Part shown: positions 43,778-53,843 of the stretch, one piece after another
Layout of the letters: every line of letters begins with the position of its first letter
Position numbering within the stretch: position 1 is the first letter of the stretch
NCBI GenBank assembly: GCA_965198325.1
Contig: CBDAPE010000014.1
Coordinates: 62,001 to 126,000 of the forward strand
DNA from: CBDAPE01 sp965198325
Lineage (GTDB): Bacteria > Pseudomonadota > Alphaproteobacteria > UBA828 > JAPUJA01
Direction: 5' to 3'
DNA length: 64,000 bases
Made by a program: the position numbers and the translations under genes
Notes under the pieces: generated by a model
The model's database searches: none
What the model saw: only the letters and a program-made list of their open reading frames with translations
Told to the model about the DNA's origin: nothing

Positions 43778-45277
43778 ATGTATCGGGTGGATTTGTACGC
43801 GCGGGTTCGGCGGGCGTGTCGTGTCGAGGGAATGAGCACCCGCGAGGCCTCGCGGGTGTTCGGGCTGGACCGCAAGACGGTCCGCAAGATGCTGTCGTTC
43901 TCGGTGCCGCCGGGGTCTCGCCGCGGCAAGCCGCCACGGCGGCCGAAGCGGGGTCCGTTCACGGGGATCATCGATCGGATTCTGGAAGACGATCGGACCA
44001 GCCACCACAAGCAACGGCCCACGGCGAAGCGGATCTTCGACCGTCTCCGGGACGAGTACGGCTTTACGGGCGGCTACACCATCGTGAAGGACTATGTCCG
44101 TGAGCGGCGGCTTCGGTCGCGCGAGATGTTCGTGCCGCTCGTCCATTCCCCCGGCCCCGCCCAGGCGGACTTCGGCGAGGCGATGGCGGTGATCGGCGGC
44201 GTGGCGTGCAAGGTCCACTTCCTTGCCTTCGATCTTCCCCACAGTGATGCCTGCTTCGTGAAGGCCTACCCGGCGGAGACGACCGAGGCGTTCTGCGCTG
44301 GCCACAACGCGGCGGTTGCGTTCTTCGGCGGCGTCCCCCGATCCATCCTGTACGACAACACCAAGCTGGCAGTCGCCCGGATACTGGGCGATGGCAAGCG
44401 GCAGCGAACGCGCGTCTTCACGGACCTTCAATCCCCCTATCTGTTCGAGGACAGGTTCGGCCGGCCGGGCAAGGGCAACGACAAAGGCAAGGTCGAGGGA
44501 CTGGTCGGCTTCATCCGGCGGACCTTCCGGGTCCCCGTCCCGCGGGCCGAGAGCTTCGAGGCGCTGAACGATGCTCTCGCGGGACAGTGCCGCCGGCGCC
44601 AGGCGGCGCGGCTGCGGGGTCACAAGGAGACCATCGGCGAGCGCCTCGCACGGGACCGGGAAGCCTTCTTGCCTCTCCCCCCGGCACCATACGATGCCTG
44701 CGACAAGCGCACTGGACGGGTGAGCTCGCTGTCGCTGGTGCGCTGCCGGGGCAACGACTACTCGGTGCCCGTGGCCTATGGCCACCGCGAGGTGCTGATC
44801 CGGTGCTCCGTCGACGAGGTCGTTATCTCTTGCGGCGCGGAGGTGATTGCCCGGCACCGCCGGTCCTACGACAGCGAGGACCTGATCTTCGACCCGCTGC
44901 ATTACCTACCCTTGATCGAGCAGAAGATCGGCGCCCTCGACCAGGCCGCGCCGTTGGCGGGCTGGGACCTGCCCGAGGCCTTCATCACTCTGCGACGCCT
45001 GCTCGAAGCCCGCATGGGCAAGGCGGGCAAGCGCGAGTCCGTCCAGGTGCGCCGTCTGCTGGAGAGCTTCCGGCTCGAGGAGGTCGAGGGTGCGGTCGGC
45101 GACGCGCTCAGGCTCGGCGCCATCGGCTTCGATGCGGTGAAGCACCTGGTACTGTGCCGCATCGAGCGGCGGCCGCCCCGGCTCAACCTCGAGGTCTATC
45201 CGTACCTGCCGCGCGCCCGGGTCGCGACGACGTCTGCCAAGTCGTACATGAGCCTGCTGTCGGGGCTCGGCGCATGA
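43778..45277 (+). CDS. istA: IS21 transposase IstA
   Basis: 499 residues. N-terminal HTH (STREASRVFGLDRKTVRKML), then a DDE integrase core: first Asp in AQADFGEAM, second in LYDNTKLAV, Glu in KGKVEGLVGFIRR. It catalyses strand transfer of the IS. Compared with the second copy it differs at many positions through most of its length but becomes identical over the last 60 or so residues. The stop overlaps the istB start (ATGA). Confidence 0.95.
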   Translation: MYRVDLYARVRRACRVEGMSTREASRVFGLDRKTVRKMLSFSVPPGSRRGKPPRRPKRGPFTGIIDRILEDDRTSHHKQRPTAKRIFDRLRDEYGFTGGYTIVKDYVRERRLRSREMFVPLVHSPGPAQADFGEAMAVIGGVACKVHFLAFDLPHSDACFVKAYPAETTEAFCAGHNAAVAFFGGVPRSILYDNTKLAVARILGDGKRQRTRVFTDLQSPYLFEDRFGRPGKGNDKGKVEGLVGFIRRTFRVPVPRAESFEALNDALAGQCRRRQAARLRGHKETIGERLARDREAFLPLPPAPYDACDKRTGRVSSLSLVRCRGNDYSVPVAYGHREVLIRCSVDEVVISCGAEVIARHRRSYDSEDLIFDPLHYLPLIEQKIGALDQAAPLAGWDLPEAFITLRRLLEARMGKAGKRESVQVRRLLESFRLEEVEGAVGDALRLGAIGFDAVKHLVLCRIERRPPRLNLEVYPYLPRARVATTSAKSYMSLLSGLGA

Positions 45278-46035
45278 CCGACACACCACGGCTGCTGCTC
45301 GTCCACCACCTCAAGAGGCTGAAGCTGCCGACGGTCCTGAGGGAGTACGACAAGATCGCCCGGCAGTGCGCCTCTGAAGGCGTCGACCACGTTCGCTATC
45401 TTCTGCGTCTGGCCGAGCTCGAGCTGATCGACCGCGAGCGCCGCATGGTCGAGCGGCGGATCAAGGCGGCGCGCTTCCCCGTGATCAAGAGCCTCGATAG
45501 CTTCGATTTCAAGGTCATCCCCTCGCTCAACAAGACGTTGGTCCTGGAGCTCGCCCGCTGCGCGTACATCGAGCGCCGCGAGAACCTCATCGCGCTCGGC
45601 AACAGCGGCACCGGCAAGACCCACATCGCCCTCGGTCTCGGCTTGGCGGCCTGCCAGAAGGGCCTCTCGGTCGGCTTCATCACCGCCGCGCTGGTCCACG
45701 AGCTCATCGAGGCCCGCGATGACAAGCAGCTGCTGAGGTTCCAGAAGAAGCTCGCCACCTACAAGCTTCTGATCGTCGACGAACGCGGCTTCGTGCCGCT
45801 GTCCAAGACCGGTGCCGAGCTCCTGTTCGAGGTGTTCAGCCAGCGCTACGAGCGCGGCTCGACCCTGGTCACCACCAATCTGCCGTTCGACGAATGGACC
45901 GAGGTGTTCGGCTCCGAGCGGCTGACCGGCGCTCTCCTCGACCGCCGCACCCACCACGTCAACATCCTCGAGATGAATGGCGAGAGCTACAGGCTCAACC
46001 AGAGCCGCAGGCGTCAAACCCCGACGGCGAACTGA
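45274..46035 (+). CDS. istB: IS21 ATP-binding protein IstB
   Basis: 253 residues. An AAA+ ATPase that directs target choice and stimulates IstA. Walker A is GNSGTGKTHIALG near residue 110 and Walker B is LLIVDE followed by RGFVPLS. The second copy has LGFVPLS here and RLTHHVN where this copy has RRTHHVN: two Leu-to-Arg changes at conserved positions in an otherwise almost identical protein, so this copy may be impaired. Confidence 0.93.
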   Translation: MTDTPRLLLVHHLKRLKLPTVLREYDKIARQCASEGVDHVRYLLRLAELELIDRERRMVERRIKAARFPVIKSLDSFDFKVIPSLNKTLVLELARCAYIERRENLIALGNSGTGKTHIALGLGLAACQKGLSVGFITAALVHELIEARDDKQLLRFQKKLATYKLLIVDERGFVPLSKTGAELLFEVFSQRYERGSTLVTTNLPFDEWTEVFGSERLTGALLDRRTHHVNILEMNGESYRLNQSRRRQTPTAN

Positions 46036-46262
46036 ACCGACCACCCAACCCTCGCTTGACCCCATGGGCCCACAGGTCCCTCCCGCGCGCGCCGCCGCGT
46101 CGGCCTGTTGAGGGCACGTCGCGTCGCACGCGGGGCCCGCCCATGGACTACGGGGACAAGCCCGCAGCCGCCAAGCGGTCCCTTCTTACACCGCCACGGT
46201 GGTCCCTTCTTGCTCCGCCATTGACACTCCTACAATCAGGCGAGTGCGCCCGCGATTTAAAC

Positions 46263-47605
46263 TTACAGGAGAACGGGTCCGATCAGCGATTCTCGTTGTT
46301 TGCGGTCCCCCGCAACCACTTTTACCGAATTTTCATCGAAGGTCGCCTTGTCGTCGGGCAGCGCGATCATCTTGGCAATCTCCCCGATGAGTTCCACGCT
46401 GAACATCCGCTTTGGTCCCGGCGTGACGACGACCTCCTGAATGAGATCGCGGAGGATAGAGAAGGCCTCATCGCGAATTGTCGGGTCGCTAAGGGCCTCG
46501 CCCAGGGATTCGACCTTCCGGCGATAGAGTTCGGGTAGCTTCGGGTGGAAGCGCACCGGTGAGGGCGCGGGCTTGGCAAGTTGGATCTCCAAAGCGGATT
46601 TCTTCTCTTCCAGGCTGTCCAGCTTTTGCTGCAGGCTGTCGGACCGGTAACCTGAGGCAACGGCATCGATCAAGGCATCCAGCTTATTGGTGACCTTGCC
46701 GAGTTCGGCCACAACGCGACCGCGTGTGGCACCTTGATCGGCTGCCTTCTTGTTGATCTCATTGTGGTAGGCGCGAACAAACTCCTCAACCATCTCCGGT
46801 TTCATGAGATTGTCCTTGAGCCCTGTAAGGACCAGGTCTTCGAGGAGATGCCGACGGATGTCCCGTTTGTTGGAGCAGGTTCCTTGCCGACTGGCCTTGC
46901 TGCAGGCCAGATAACCGCCTCCCACGGTCGTCAGGGATCCGCCACATCTGCCGCATTTGGCAAGGCCCGTAAGCAGATGTTTGGCCCGGCGCTTCTCCCA
47001 AAACCGTTGCGCAAGGGCTTTCTTGACCATGGTTGAAGAACGAATGCCGTCCAGGCGCTCCTGAACAGCGCCCCATAGCCCATCATCGATGACCCGTAGG
47101 TCGGGGACGTCCTGCCAGATCCATTCTCTTGCCGGGTTGAGCCGGGCAAGTCGTTTGCCGGTGTTGGGATCTTTGACATAGTGCTGCTTGTTCCAGACCA
47201 GTTTGCCCCGATAGAGCTCGTTTCTGAGGGCCCCCGTGCGCCGGGTGGGGTGGCCCCGTATGGTTGTGTCCGACCATGGTCTGCCGCCCGGCCCTGGGAT
47301 ACTTTCTTCGTTGAGCGACTTGGCGATGGAACGAGGCGATTGCCCCGCGGCAAAAAGAGTGAAAATGCGCCGAACCACCTCGGCTTCGGTCCTGTCGATC
47401 TTGCGATCGCCGCCAATGGGGCAGCCATCTTCGCTGTAACGCCGGACAACATCATATCCGAAGGCTTTTCCCCCGGCGGATTTGCCCGCCCGGATACGGC
47501 CTTCCAGGCCGCGATGTGTCTTGAGGGCCAGGCCTTGATAAAGAGGGCGTTCATGGTCCCTTTCAAGCCCACATGGAGTTCTGTTATCTCGCCTTCCGAC
47601 AGCGT
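46263..47605 (-). pseudogene. Serine site-specific recombinase, C-terminal part, truncated and frameshifted
   Basis: Large serine recombinase lacking its N-terminal resolvase domain with the catalytic Ser. It begins at TLSEGEITELHVGLKGTMNALF, shifts frame by one base (IK-LALKTHRGLEGRIRAGK; restoring one A gives IKDLALKT), then continues for about 370 residues. These comprise the recombinase domain (RRIFTLFAAGQSPRSIAKSLN), a zinc ribbon CGRCGGSL...YLACSKASRQGTCSNK, a coiled coil (KKSALEIQLAKP) and the end region. The upstream part is replaced by an integrase fragment at 47605. Confidence 0.85.
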
Positions 47606-48613
47606 AAGCTCCGGCGTCAGGTTCGATGTTAAACGTGCAAGTGCGTCGAGATGCTCGGGCTTTGCTTTGACGTGGTACTTCGCAATAGCAAGAAGGCAGG
47701 CGGCAATCCCGGCAATCATGCCCCTGGTTTCACCACCGTTCCGGTTTACAAGCCATTTGAGGGCCGCTTCGTAATGCTCGACGATAACGGCGAGGGCGGT
47801 GATATCTTCGACGTCCATGCCGTCATGGATGAGGGCAGAGGCCAATTGGCGAATATGCATGCGTCTGCACGCGATCGTCTTCGGCCGCAGGGCCCGCTTC
47901 GGACCGGAGAGGTCGAACAGGTCGGCATGAGCCAGACGGGCCAGGTACGCTTCCACGTCTACCTGAAACGACTCCGGGAATTCCTCGAACTTCAAGGTGT
48001 AGGTTTGGCGATAGCGCGGCACCTCTATAGAAGCCTGGGGCCAGCCCTGAATGGTAATCGCGCATTTGTTCCACAAGCGGCAGACTGTCTGGTGCTGGGT
48101 GCGCGGGTTTTTGGTGATGGCCTCCGCTTCCAGCGCGAGCAGAAAGGCGTCGAACGTTGCCTGGGTCACGTCTTCCGGTGTGATCCTCTGGGCGGAGACA
48201 AACCGCATGAAGCGGGAAAGGCCGCTCCGGTAATAATCGAGGCCGTCGAGAAGATCCCAAAGCGCTCGCCACTCGGGCGTCAAAGCCGCCAGGTATGTGG
48301 CTTCATTCAACACAACGCCGCAGTGCCGCATGGCGAATTTTACGTCACTGGTTGCGTTCTGGACCCGTTTCCTCGTCACACCCGCTTGTTGAGGATGGAA
48401 ATTCGTGAGTGCCCTGCGCAGGTACGTAGCGCTGGCCGGGACTTCATGCGGCTGTTTGTCAATCCAATCGGCAACCTTGCGCAAGGCTGACGACACCTGG
48501 CGCTTTTTCGAGCAGCTCAGGCCCCTATCGCCGTCAATGCGGACAATCAGATCCGCGAATGTCGGGGTATCTGGCGAGGTGAAGGGGTTGCGTACCTTAC
48601 TATGATTTGTCAT
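47606..48613 (-). pseudogene. Tyrosine-type integrase, N-terminal part only
   Basis: About 336 residues from ATG 48613 with a GGAG ribosome-binding site. The sequence matches the SAM-like/core-binding N-terminus of an alphaproteobacterial phage-integrase family (PNFADLIVRIDGD-like start, LSRFMRFVSAQRITPEDVT, KTIACRRMHIRQLASALIHDG, WLVNRNGGETRGMIAGIA). The frame reaches DALARLTSNLTPEL, where the catalytic R-K-H-R-Y domain should begin, and then enters the serine-recombinase sequence in the same frame. It therefore cannot be an active integrase. Some relatives act as defence-island or GI integrases. Confidence 0.75.
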
Positions 48614-48768
48614 GTGTCAAGCTCCATTGGGAACGAGAATAGCATCCATTATTGGACACGGGAAGACAAAAAGTGACAGGAGTACATTATTGGGAAAATA
48701 TAATCACCGTATTCGTCATGAATACTGTCATGATATATTCACCATTATTTTATAGAGGCCGGAAAGCC

Positions 48769-48963
48769 TCACGTCTTGTTGGCCTTCAAGTAGGCCGCCA
48801 GGTCCTTGGGATCGAACCGCTTCTGCTGGCCCACCTGCACGCAACGCAGTGCCTTATCGGCGATCAAGCGTCGCACCGCGCGCGAGGAGACGCTGAGGTA
48901 GTCGGCGACCTGCTTGACGGTCAGAAGGGAAGCGGAAGCGGTCTTTTCTTTGCTAGCTGGCAT
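48769..48963 (-). CDS. Excisionase-like helix-turn-helix protein
   Basis: 64 residues. A MerR-like/excisionase-type winged helix: LLTVKQVADYLSVSSRAVRRLIADKALRCVQVGQQKRF, then DPKDLAAYLKANK. It has a good GGAGAACACG ribosome-binding site. Its place next to recombinase remnants suggests it was the directionality factor or a regulator of the integrated element. Confidence 0.85.
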   Translation of the reverse strand: MPASKEKTASASLLTVKQVADYLSVSSRAVRRLIADKALRCVQVGQQKRFDPKDLAAYLKANKT

Positions 48964-49325
48964 CGTGTTCTCCTATGGAGGTGGGTTCGCACGCCCCGGC
49001 CGTGTGTGAAGCCGCTGCCGAGCGGGCCAGCAGCCGGACTAGCGAGATGAAAGGGCTATGCACCGATACCTGGGCGGCAGTTGGTTTGACGGGCGGGGCG
49101 TCACCTGCCTCCCGCTGGAAGCGGAAGGGGCGGCCGGGCTGTTCTACCGCTGTATCTTCGGGTCCGCTCAAGAGCTCGTGCTCCCTCTTCGGCAACTGTG
49201 GCTATGACCACTCAGAGGTAATCACGAAGGATTGCAGGGAAAAATCTAATTCGACCGCAAGGGATCTTTTGCGTGAATCCAGCTATATCAATGGCTTAGA
49301 GTAAAGAAAAACTCGTGATCGAATC
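48964..49325. other. Intergenic region without a supported gene
   Basis: A minus-strand frame of up to 80 codons (48953-49195, TTG start) overlaps the excisionase start but has no recognisable motif or good start; I do not call it. No hairpin, tRNA or direct repeat stands out. The AT-rich stretch 49200-49300 may hold signals for the flanking genes. Confidence 0.5.
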
Positions 49326-50420
49326 CTAGCTCGGTTTTTGTTTTCTCCAATCCGGGCAGGTGCGGTAAAGCTGTTGGTAAATCGTCTCGTGCTTGCCGCC
49401 GTACCCACTGTTCTCGGCAACCATCTGCGCGATTTCCGTGCCTGGCTTGCCCGGATGCTCCTCCCGGAATTGAAGTGCCAAACGGCACCAATCGGCATAT
49501 TTTTCCTGTGTTTCTCGGCTTCTTGCCTCCCGCCTCGACCCTTTGCTTTCATCGGCCATCAACATTGGCGGCCTGGGCGTCGCCCCGGACCAGAACCGGG
49601 GCATGGGGCGGTTTTCCGGATCGGCTTGGCAATATGCCCCCAGCCACTCCCGGCCAATCACCAGACTATCGGCATAATGATCCAGGATTTCGTCATGGCC
49701 TTCGGTTCCTTCTTTGTATCGGTCCGTGGGCCAAACGCTGTTCGCATCGAACGGCTCTCCTGTGGAGGCAAATATACCGTAGGCGGTAAGCCACCGCTTG
49801 TTTGAGGGTTTGAGCGCGATGCGACTATATCTGTAGGCATCCAGAATGCTCCGTCGAAAGGATCGGGTTTCTATTTCCTTATCTGCTTTCCATGCCGTCA
49901 ATAACCTGCCAAGAGATTCGGCGGGCACGTCCGAAAGTAGCGGTGCGGTAGAATCCGGGTTTAGACCCGATTCAGATGAAGAAGGAGTGAAGAGATAAAT
50001 AAAGTGATCAAGGCTGAACGGATCCAGCTCGATCGGACCGCTAATGGTCTTGCTGCTGCCAAGGCTATAGTGCCCCTCCGAAGTATCATACTCGAACTGA
50101 ATCCGCGCCGCGGTCCGCAATTTCGAGAAGTCACAAGACTCGTACACGGAAACATCTGGCCAATAACTGGGATCTATAAGCTCCCAAAGATGGCTTGATT
50201 CCTAAATACAGCTGGCGATGTGCCCCTGACGGAGGCCGTGCAAAAGGTGAAGCCAAAGGTCGCGAGCATCATCTAAATCGTCGCGGCGATCTTCCGGCGT
50301 GTCCATGGGGTCGGTCTTGTCGATACCGTCCGTCGGCAGCAGAGCTGCCGCGGCGGGATCGATTGAATCCACGAGGCGTCTAAATCCTTCCCGTAAGCTT
50401 ATTGTCTGAAGACTAGTCAT
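49326..50420 (-). pseudogene. Hypothetical mobile-element protein interrupted by in-frame TAG
   Basis: Two coding stretches share one frame: MTSLQTISLREGFRRLVDSI ... HGLRQGHIASCI, then TAG (50204-50202), then ESSHLWELIDPSYWPDVSVYE and about 280 further residues to KQKPS. Read through it is a 364-codon gene starting at ATG 50420. The first part has acidic segments (TPEDRRDDLDDARDLWLHLLHG). The C-terminal 55 residues (KYADWCRLALQFREEHPGKPGTEIAQMVAENSGY) look like a small helical DNA-binding or helix-loop-helix module. No known family recognised. The second half alone has only a GTG (50147) and no ribosome-binding site, so the halves belong together. Confidence 0.6.
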
Positions 50421-50714
50421 CCTGACCAAAGGTCAAAGTCGGCATGGCAAAGAGCAAAGCTGTCTCTGGCCCGTAATCTGATCTGGCCAGACTTAGGGAT
50501 GGCCGCAGATCAACATGAATTCCGGCTACCAGAGATACTGCCCCCAGATTATTAACCATCACTCTACACCTACTTCGGTTTTCCATTCGAGCGCCTTGTG
50601 GAATGAGGTGCTATCATCTTTTTGGATAGGCTTGCGGCGTTTCTAAGGTGTATTTCATTGTCAGATCATGCCGCCAAAACCCTGTTGTAAATGAACCGCT
50701 CGAGGTTTGGCGAA
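50421..50714. other. Intergenic region, no gene seen
   Basis: Lower-GC sequence between the interrupted hypothetical gene and the IS3 relic. I see no open frame with a ribosome-binding site and no convincing RNA structure. Confidence 0.5.
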
Positions 50715-51056
50715 GGGCATCTTGTTTGAGTCACGCCGCTATGGCTGACTGCTTCAGCATAGCGTAGTGGCGTTCCTCGACTTCGGCCGGCGGAATGTTT
50801 CCAAGGGGCTCCAGGAGCCGCCGGTTGTTGAACCAATCCACCCGTTCCAGAGTAGCGAGCTCGACGGCCTCGAATGAGCGTCATGGCCCGCGCCGGTGAA
50901 TGATCTCGGGCACCGTTTAGCCGCGCGACAGGCTAACCTCCGCCTCCCGTAGCTTGCCGATAACCTGTTCCGCGGTAGGTCGTTTACGTGGCATCCTGAC
51001 CTCCGTTCAAACAGTCCTAGCCTAACATTCGGCTTGGACCAGGTTTTGCGGCTCAG
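50715..51056 (-). mobile_element. IS3-family element relic (orfA start joined to orfB end)
   Basis: On the minus strand, 50994-50917 encodes MPRKRPTAEQVIGKLREAEV and a few more residues, the typical IS3 orfA N-terminus, cut by TAA. Positions 50880-50731 encode VDWFNNRRLLEPLGNIPPAE and EERHYAMLKQSAIAA, the exact C-terminus of IS3-family orfB. Everything between (most of orfA and the DDE core) has been deleted. The outer boundaries are approximate. Confidence 0.75.
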
Positions 51057-51404
51057 GTCACGTTGGAGCGACAGGTGACGATAGAGACGGTATGGCGGCT
51101 GCTGTCGAAACTTCAGATGCTGGTTTCGTCCACATGACCCAAGGGCCTGCAGCGGAATAATGAGCGAAGGAACCCAGCGCCCGCGCGCTTCATCCCGACG
51201 ATATGAGCCGGGGGGGGTATTTGGCGAGGCTTGATCGAACTCTCGGTCAAGGTCGATTCGAGCAAAGGGGCGCGAACTTGCGGCCAGCCGATCGTAGACA
51301 TGGTGAGGCAGCAGTTTGGCCTGACAAGCGACCGTACCCGCCAACCGGGATTGCGCTAGGTGTCGGCAACCCGCGCTTCGTTCGATGAAAGTGATCAAAC
51401 CAGC
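51057..51404. other. Degenerate sequence upstream of cas3, possibly another transposase relic
   Basis: The minus strand contains short transposase-like fragments in different frames (for example GHVDETSI and a KFRQQPPYRLYRHL-like segment reminiscent of the KxRGxWRYLYRAxD of IS6-like DDE enzymes), but none is long enough to assign. No promoter for cas3 is obvious and no CRISPR leader or repeat is present. Confidence 0.3.
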
Positions 51405-53652
51405 ATGAACACTCTTTGCTTTTGGGGAAAGGCCCAGCCATGTGACACAGAGAGCGGACCGGAATGGCATCCGCTGGCATTTCATTGTCTTGACGTCGCC
51501 GCAGTTGGAGAGGCCTTGCTAAAAGGACATGGCGGGTTTGGCGCCAGCCTTCCGAGCCTGTTGGGTTTACCGCAAAAAGAAACGTTTCGTGTGGTTTCCT
51601 ATCTCCTTTGCTTGCACGATGTGGGCAAGTTCGCCAAGAAATTCCAGGCAAAGGTGCCGAACCTTTATCCCGACTGTTTCGGAGACGACCCGGAACGACT
51701 GGCGAAGATCTACGATCACGGCGCGGGTGGGCTGCGCCTGTTCGACGCGGATGAAGATTGTTTCAAACTACCGGGTGGCGTCCGGTCCCGCGGGTGGCGG
51801 CCTATGGTTTCAGCCGTGACCGGCCATCACGGCGCCCCCCCCGGCAACGCCCATGCAAGAGTCGATCATTACGTTGCGGAGCGAATTTGGCGCACTGGGG
51901 ATCGACGCGGCCCGCGCGTTCATTCATCAGGCGCACGAGTTGTTTTACCTGCCGGTGGAATTATCCCGGTTCGAGGCAGACTATGCGCGCCGTGCATCTT
52001 TCGCTCTCGCCGGCCTTGCCGTGTTGGCGGATTGGATTGGTTCCAACCAGATGTGGTTTCGTTATCGCAGTCCGGGCGAATTCAGAGACCTTAAAACCTA
52101 TTGGAGTTACGCGCGGGAAAAGGCGGGGCGGACCGTCTCAGAGGCGGGTGTCTCGCCCGCCCCCACCCGGAATTGCCTCGGGTACGATGCTCTGATCGGC
52201 ACAAAAGCGGTCCCGAGCCCGATGCAGGACTGGACGTACTCCGTCGAACTGCCAGTGGGCCCAACTCTGTTTATGATTGAGGACGAGACCGGCAGCGGCA
52301 AGACAGAGGCCGCACTGATGCTCGCTCACCGCCTGATGGCCGCAAACCGGGCCGACGGCCTTTATGTCGCCCTGCCTACCATGGCCATGGCTAACGCCAT
52401 GTTCGACCGGCTCGGTGCTGCGTATCGTAGACTCTTCACTGCGGATAGCGGCCCTTCTATCGCTCTGGCGCATGGCGCGCGCGAGTTGCACCGTGGGTTT
52501 CAGTCGGCGATCTTGCGCGGTGGCCACAAGGAGTCCTCCTACTCCGGCGACGCGAGGCAGGAGGATGAGTCCGGAACGACGGCCTCGACGGCCTGTGCGG
52601 CCTGGATAGCCGACGACAGACGGCTTGCCTTCCTGGCGGACGTGGGCGCCGGTACGGTGGATCAGGCGCTGTTGTCCGTTCTACCCAGCCGGCATCAGTC
52701 GCTGCGTCTGTTGGGTCTCATGCGCCGCGTCCTCGTTCTCGACGAAATACATGCCTACGACTCCTATATGCAGCGTGAGATCGAGACGCTACTCGAATTC
52801 CAGGCAGGGCTGGGCGGCTCTGCGATTTTGCTGTCGGCCACGCTGCCCCTGGCGGTTCGCGCACGGCTCGCCAACGCATTCTCGAATGGCCTGGGTAAAC
52901 AAGTGGACAGCGACGAACTGTCTGGCGGCGGCGTGGACTACCCTCTTGCGACGGTTCGCGCGGCCGATGTGAGAAGCTCGATCAAGGTGCCTGGGCAATC
53001 TGGGCGGGCACGTACTCTCCCCGTCGGATTTCTGCGGACCGCGGAGGATGCGGTTAACGCTGTGAAAGAGGCGGCCAGCGCCGGCAAGGCAGTACTTTAT
53101 ATTCGCAACACGGTCGATGACGTGCTGGACGCCTGGTCGGCGTTATCCGCCCGAGGACTGGCTTCCGAACTCTTTCATGCGCGTTTCACGTTTGCCGACC
53201 GGCTGGAGAAAGAAAGACGGATCGTGAACATGTTTGGAAAAGAGAGTGGAGATGGGCGGGCCGGCAAAATCTTGGCCGCGACACAGGTTGTTGAGCAGTC
53301 GCTGGACCTTGACTTCGATGCGCTGATTACCGATCTGGCTCCGATCGACTGAACCGCGTGGGATCCCCGAAACTGCTGGTCGTCGGGCCGCCCGCTGTGG
53401 ATGACGCAAACGCGGATTGGTTCAAGAGCATGTTTCCGCGCGCCGCCTATGTCTATCGAGACCAGCCCGCCTCTGGCTGACCGCCAGGGTGTTGGAGAAA
53501 GAGGGCGTTATCAGGAGCCCGGACGGCCTCAGGTCGCTAATTGAGACGGTCTATAAGGATGATGCGGAAGTATGCGTTCCAAAGGACCTCATCGGTAGCT
53601 ATTTCGATGCCGAAGGCAGGGCGGGCGCGGAGCGCGGTGTCGCGACCACGAA
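51405..53652 (+). pseudogene. cas3: CRISPR-associated helicase-nuclease Cas3 (type I, I-E-like), decayed and IS-truncated
   Basis: Starts MNTLCFWGKAQPCDTESGPE. The HD nuclease motifs are WHPLAFHCLDV, LHDVGKFAKKFQ and TGHHGAPP. At 51832-51842 a run of eight C shifts the frame; seven would keep it. The helicase follows: MIEDETGSGKTEAAL (Walker A), LPTMAMANAMFDRL, DEIHAYDSYM (DExH), LLSATLP, and ATQVVEQSLDLDFDALITDLAPID. Then a small deletion removes the QRxGRxxRH motif VI region. Remnants in other frames are KLLVVGPPAVDDANADWF and RLWLTARVLEKEG. The gene is cut at ERGVATTN by IS21 copy 2. No other cas gene or array is in the window. Confidence 0.88.
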
Positions 53653-53843
53653 TGTCAATGGCGGAGCAAAAAGGGACCACCGTGGCGGAGTAAAAAGGGA
53701 CCACCTGGCGGCTGCGGGCTTGTCCCCGTAGTCCATGGGAGGGCCCCGCGCGCAACGCGACGTGCCCTCAACAGGCTGACGCGGCGGTGCGCGCGGGGGG
53801 GACCTGTGGGCCCACGGGGTCAAGCGAGGGCTGGGTGGTCGGT

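Larger units (their letters stand above)
43661..46226 (+). mobile_element. IS21-family insertion sequence, copy 1 (2,566 bp)
   Basis: Complete element with istA and istB. The ends were set by comparing the two copies in the window. The left terminus TGAGAACGGCGGCGCAATAA and the right terminus (reverse complement) TGTCAATGGCGGAGCAAGAA match at 15 of 20 positions and start with TG as in IS21. Inner repeats of the type GGCGGACCAAAA-GGGACC occur near both ends, typical of the family's multiple binding sites. Flanking bases (GAAGG left, CTCCT right) show no target duplication. Confidence 0.9.

Noticed and set aside
51057..51404. Possible CRISPR leader or repeats upstream of cas3
   Set aside because: No repeated 28-37-bp units with regular spacers were found; the sequence is a transposon relic or unassignable.
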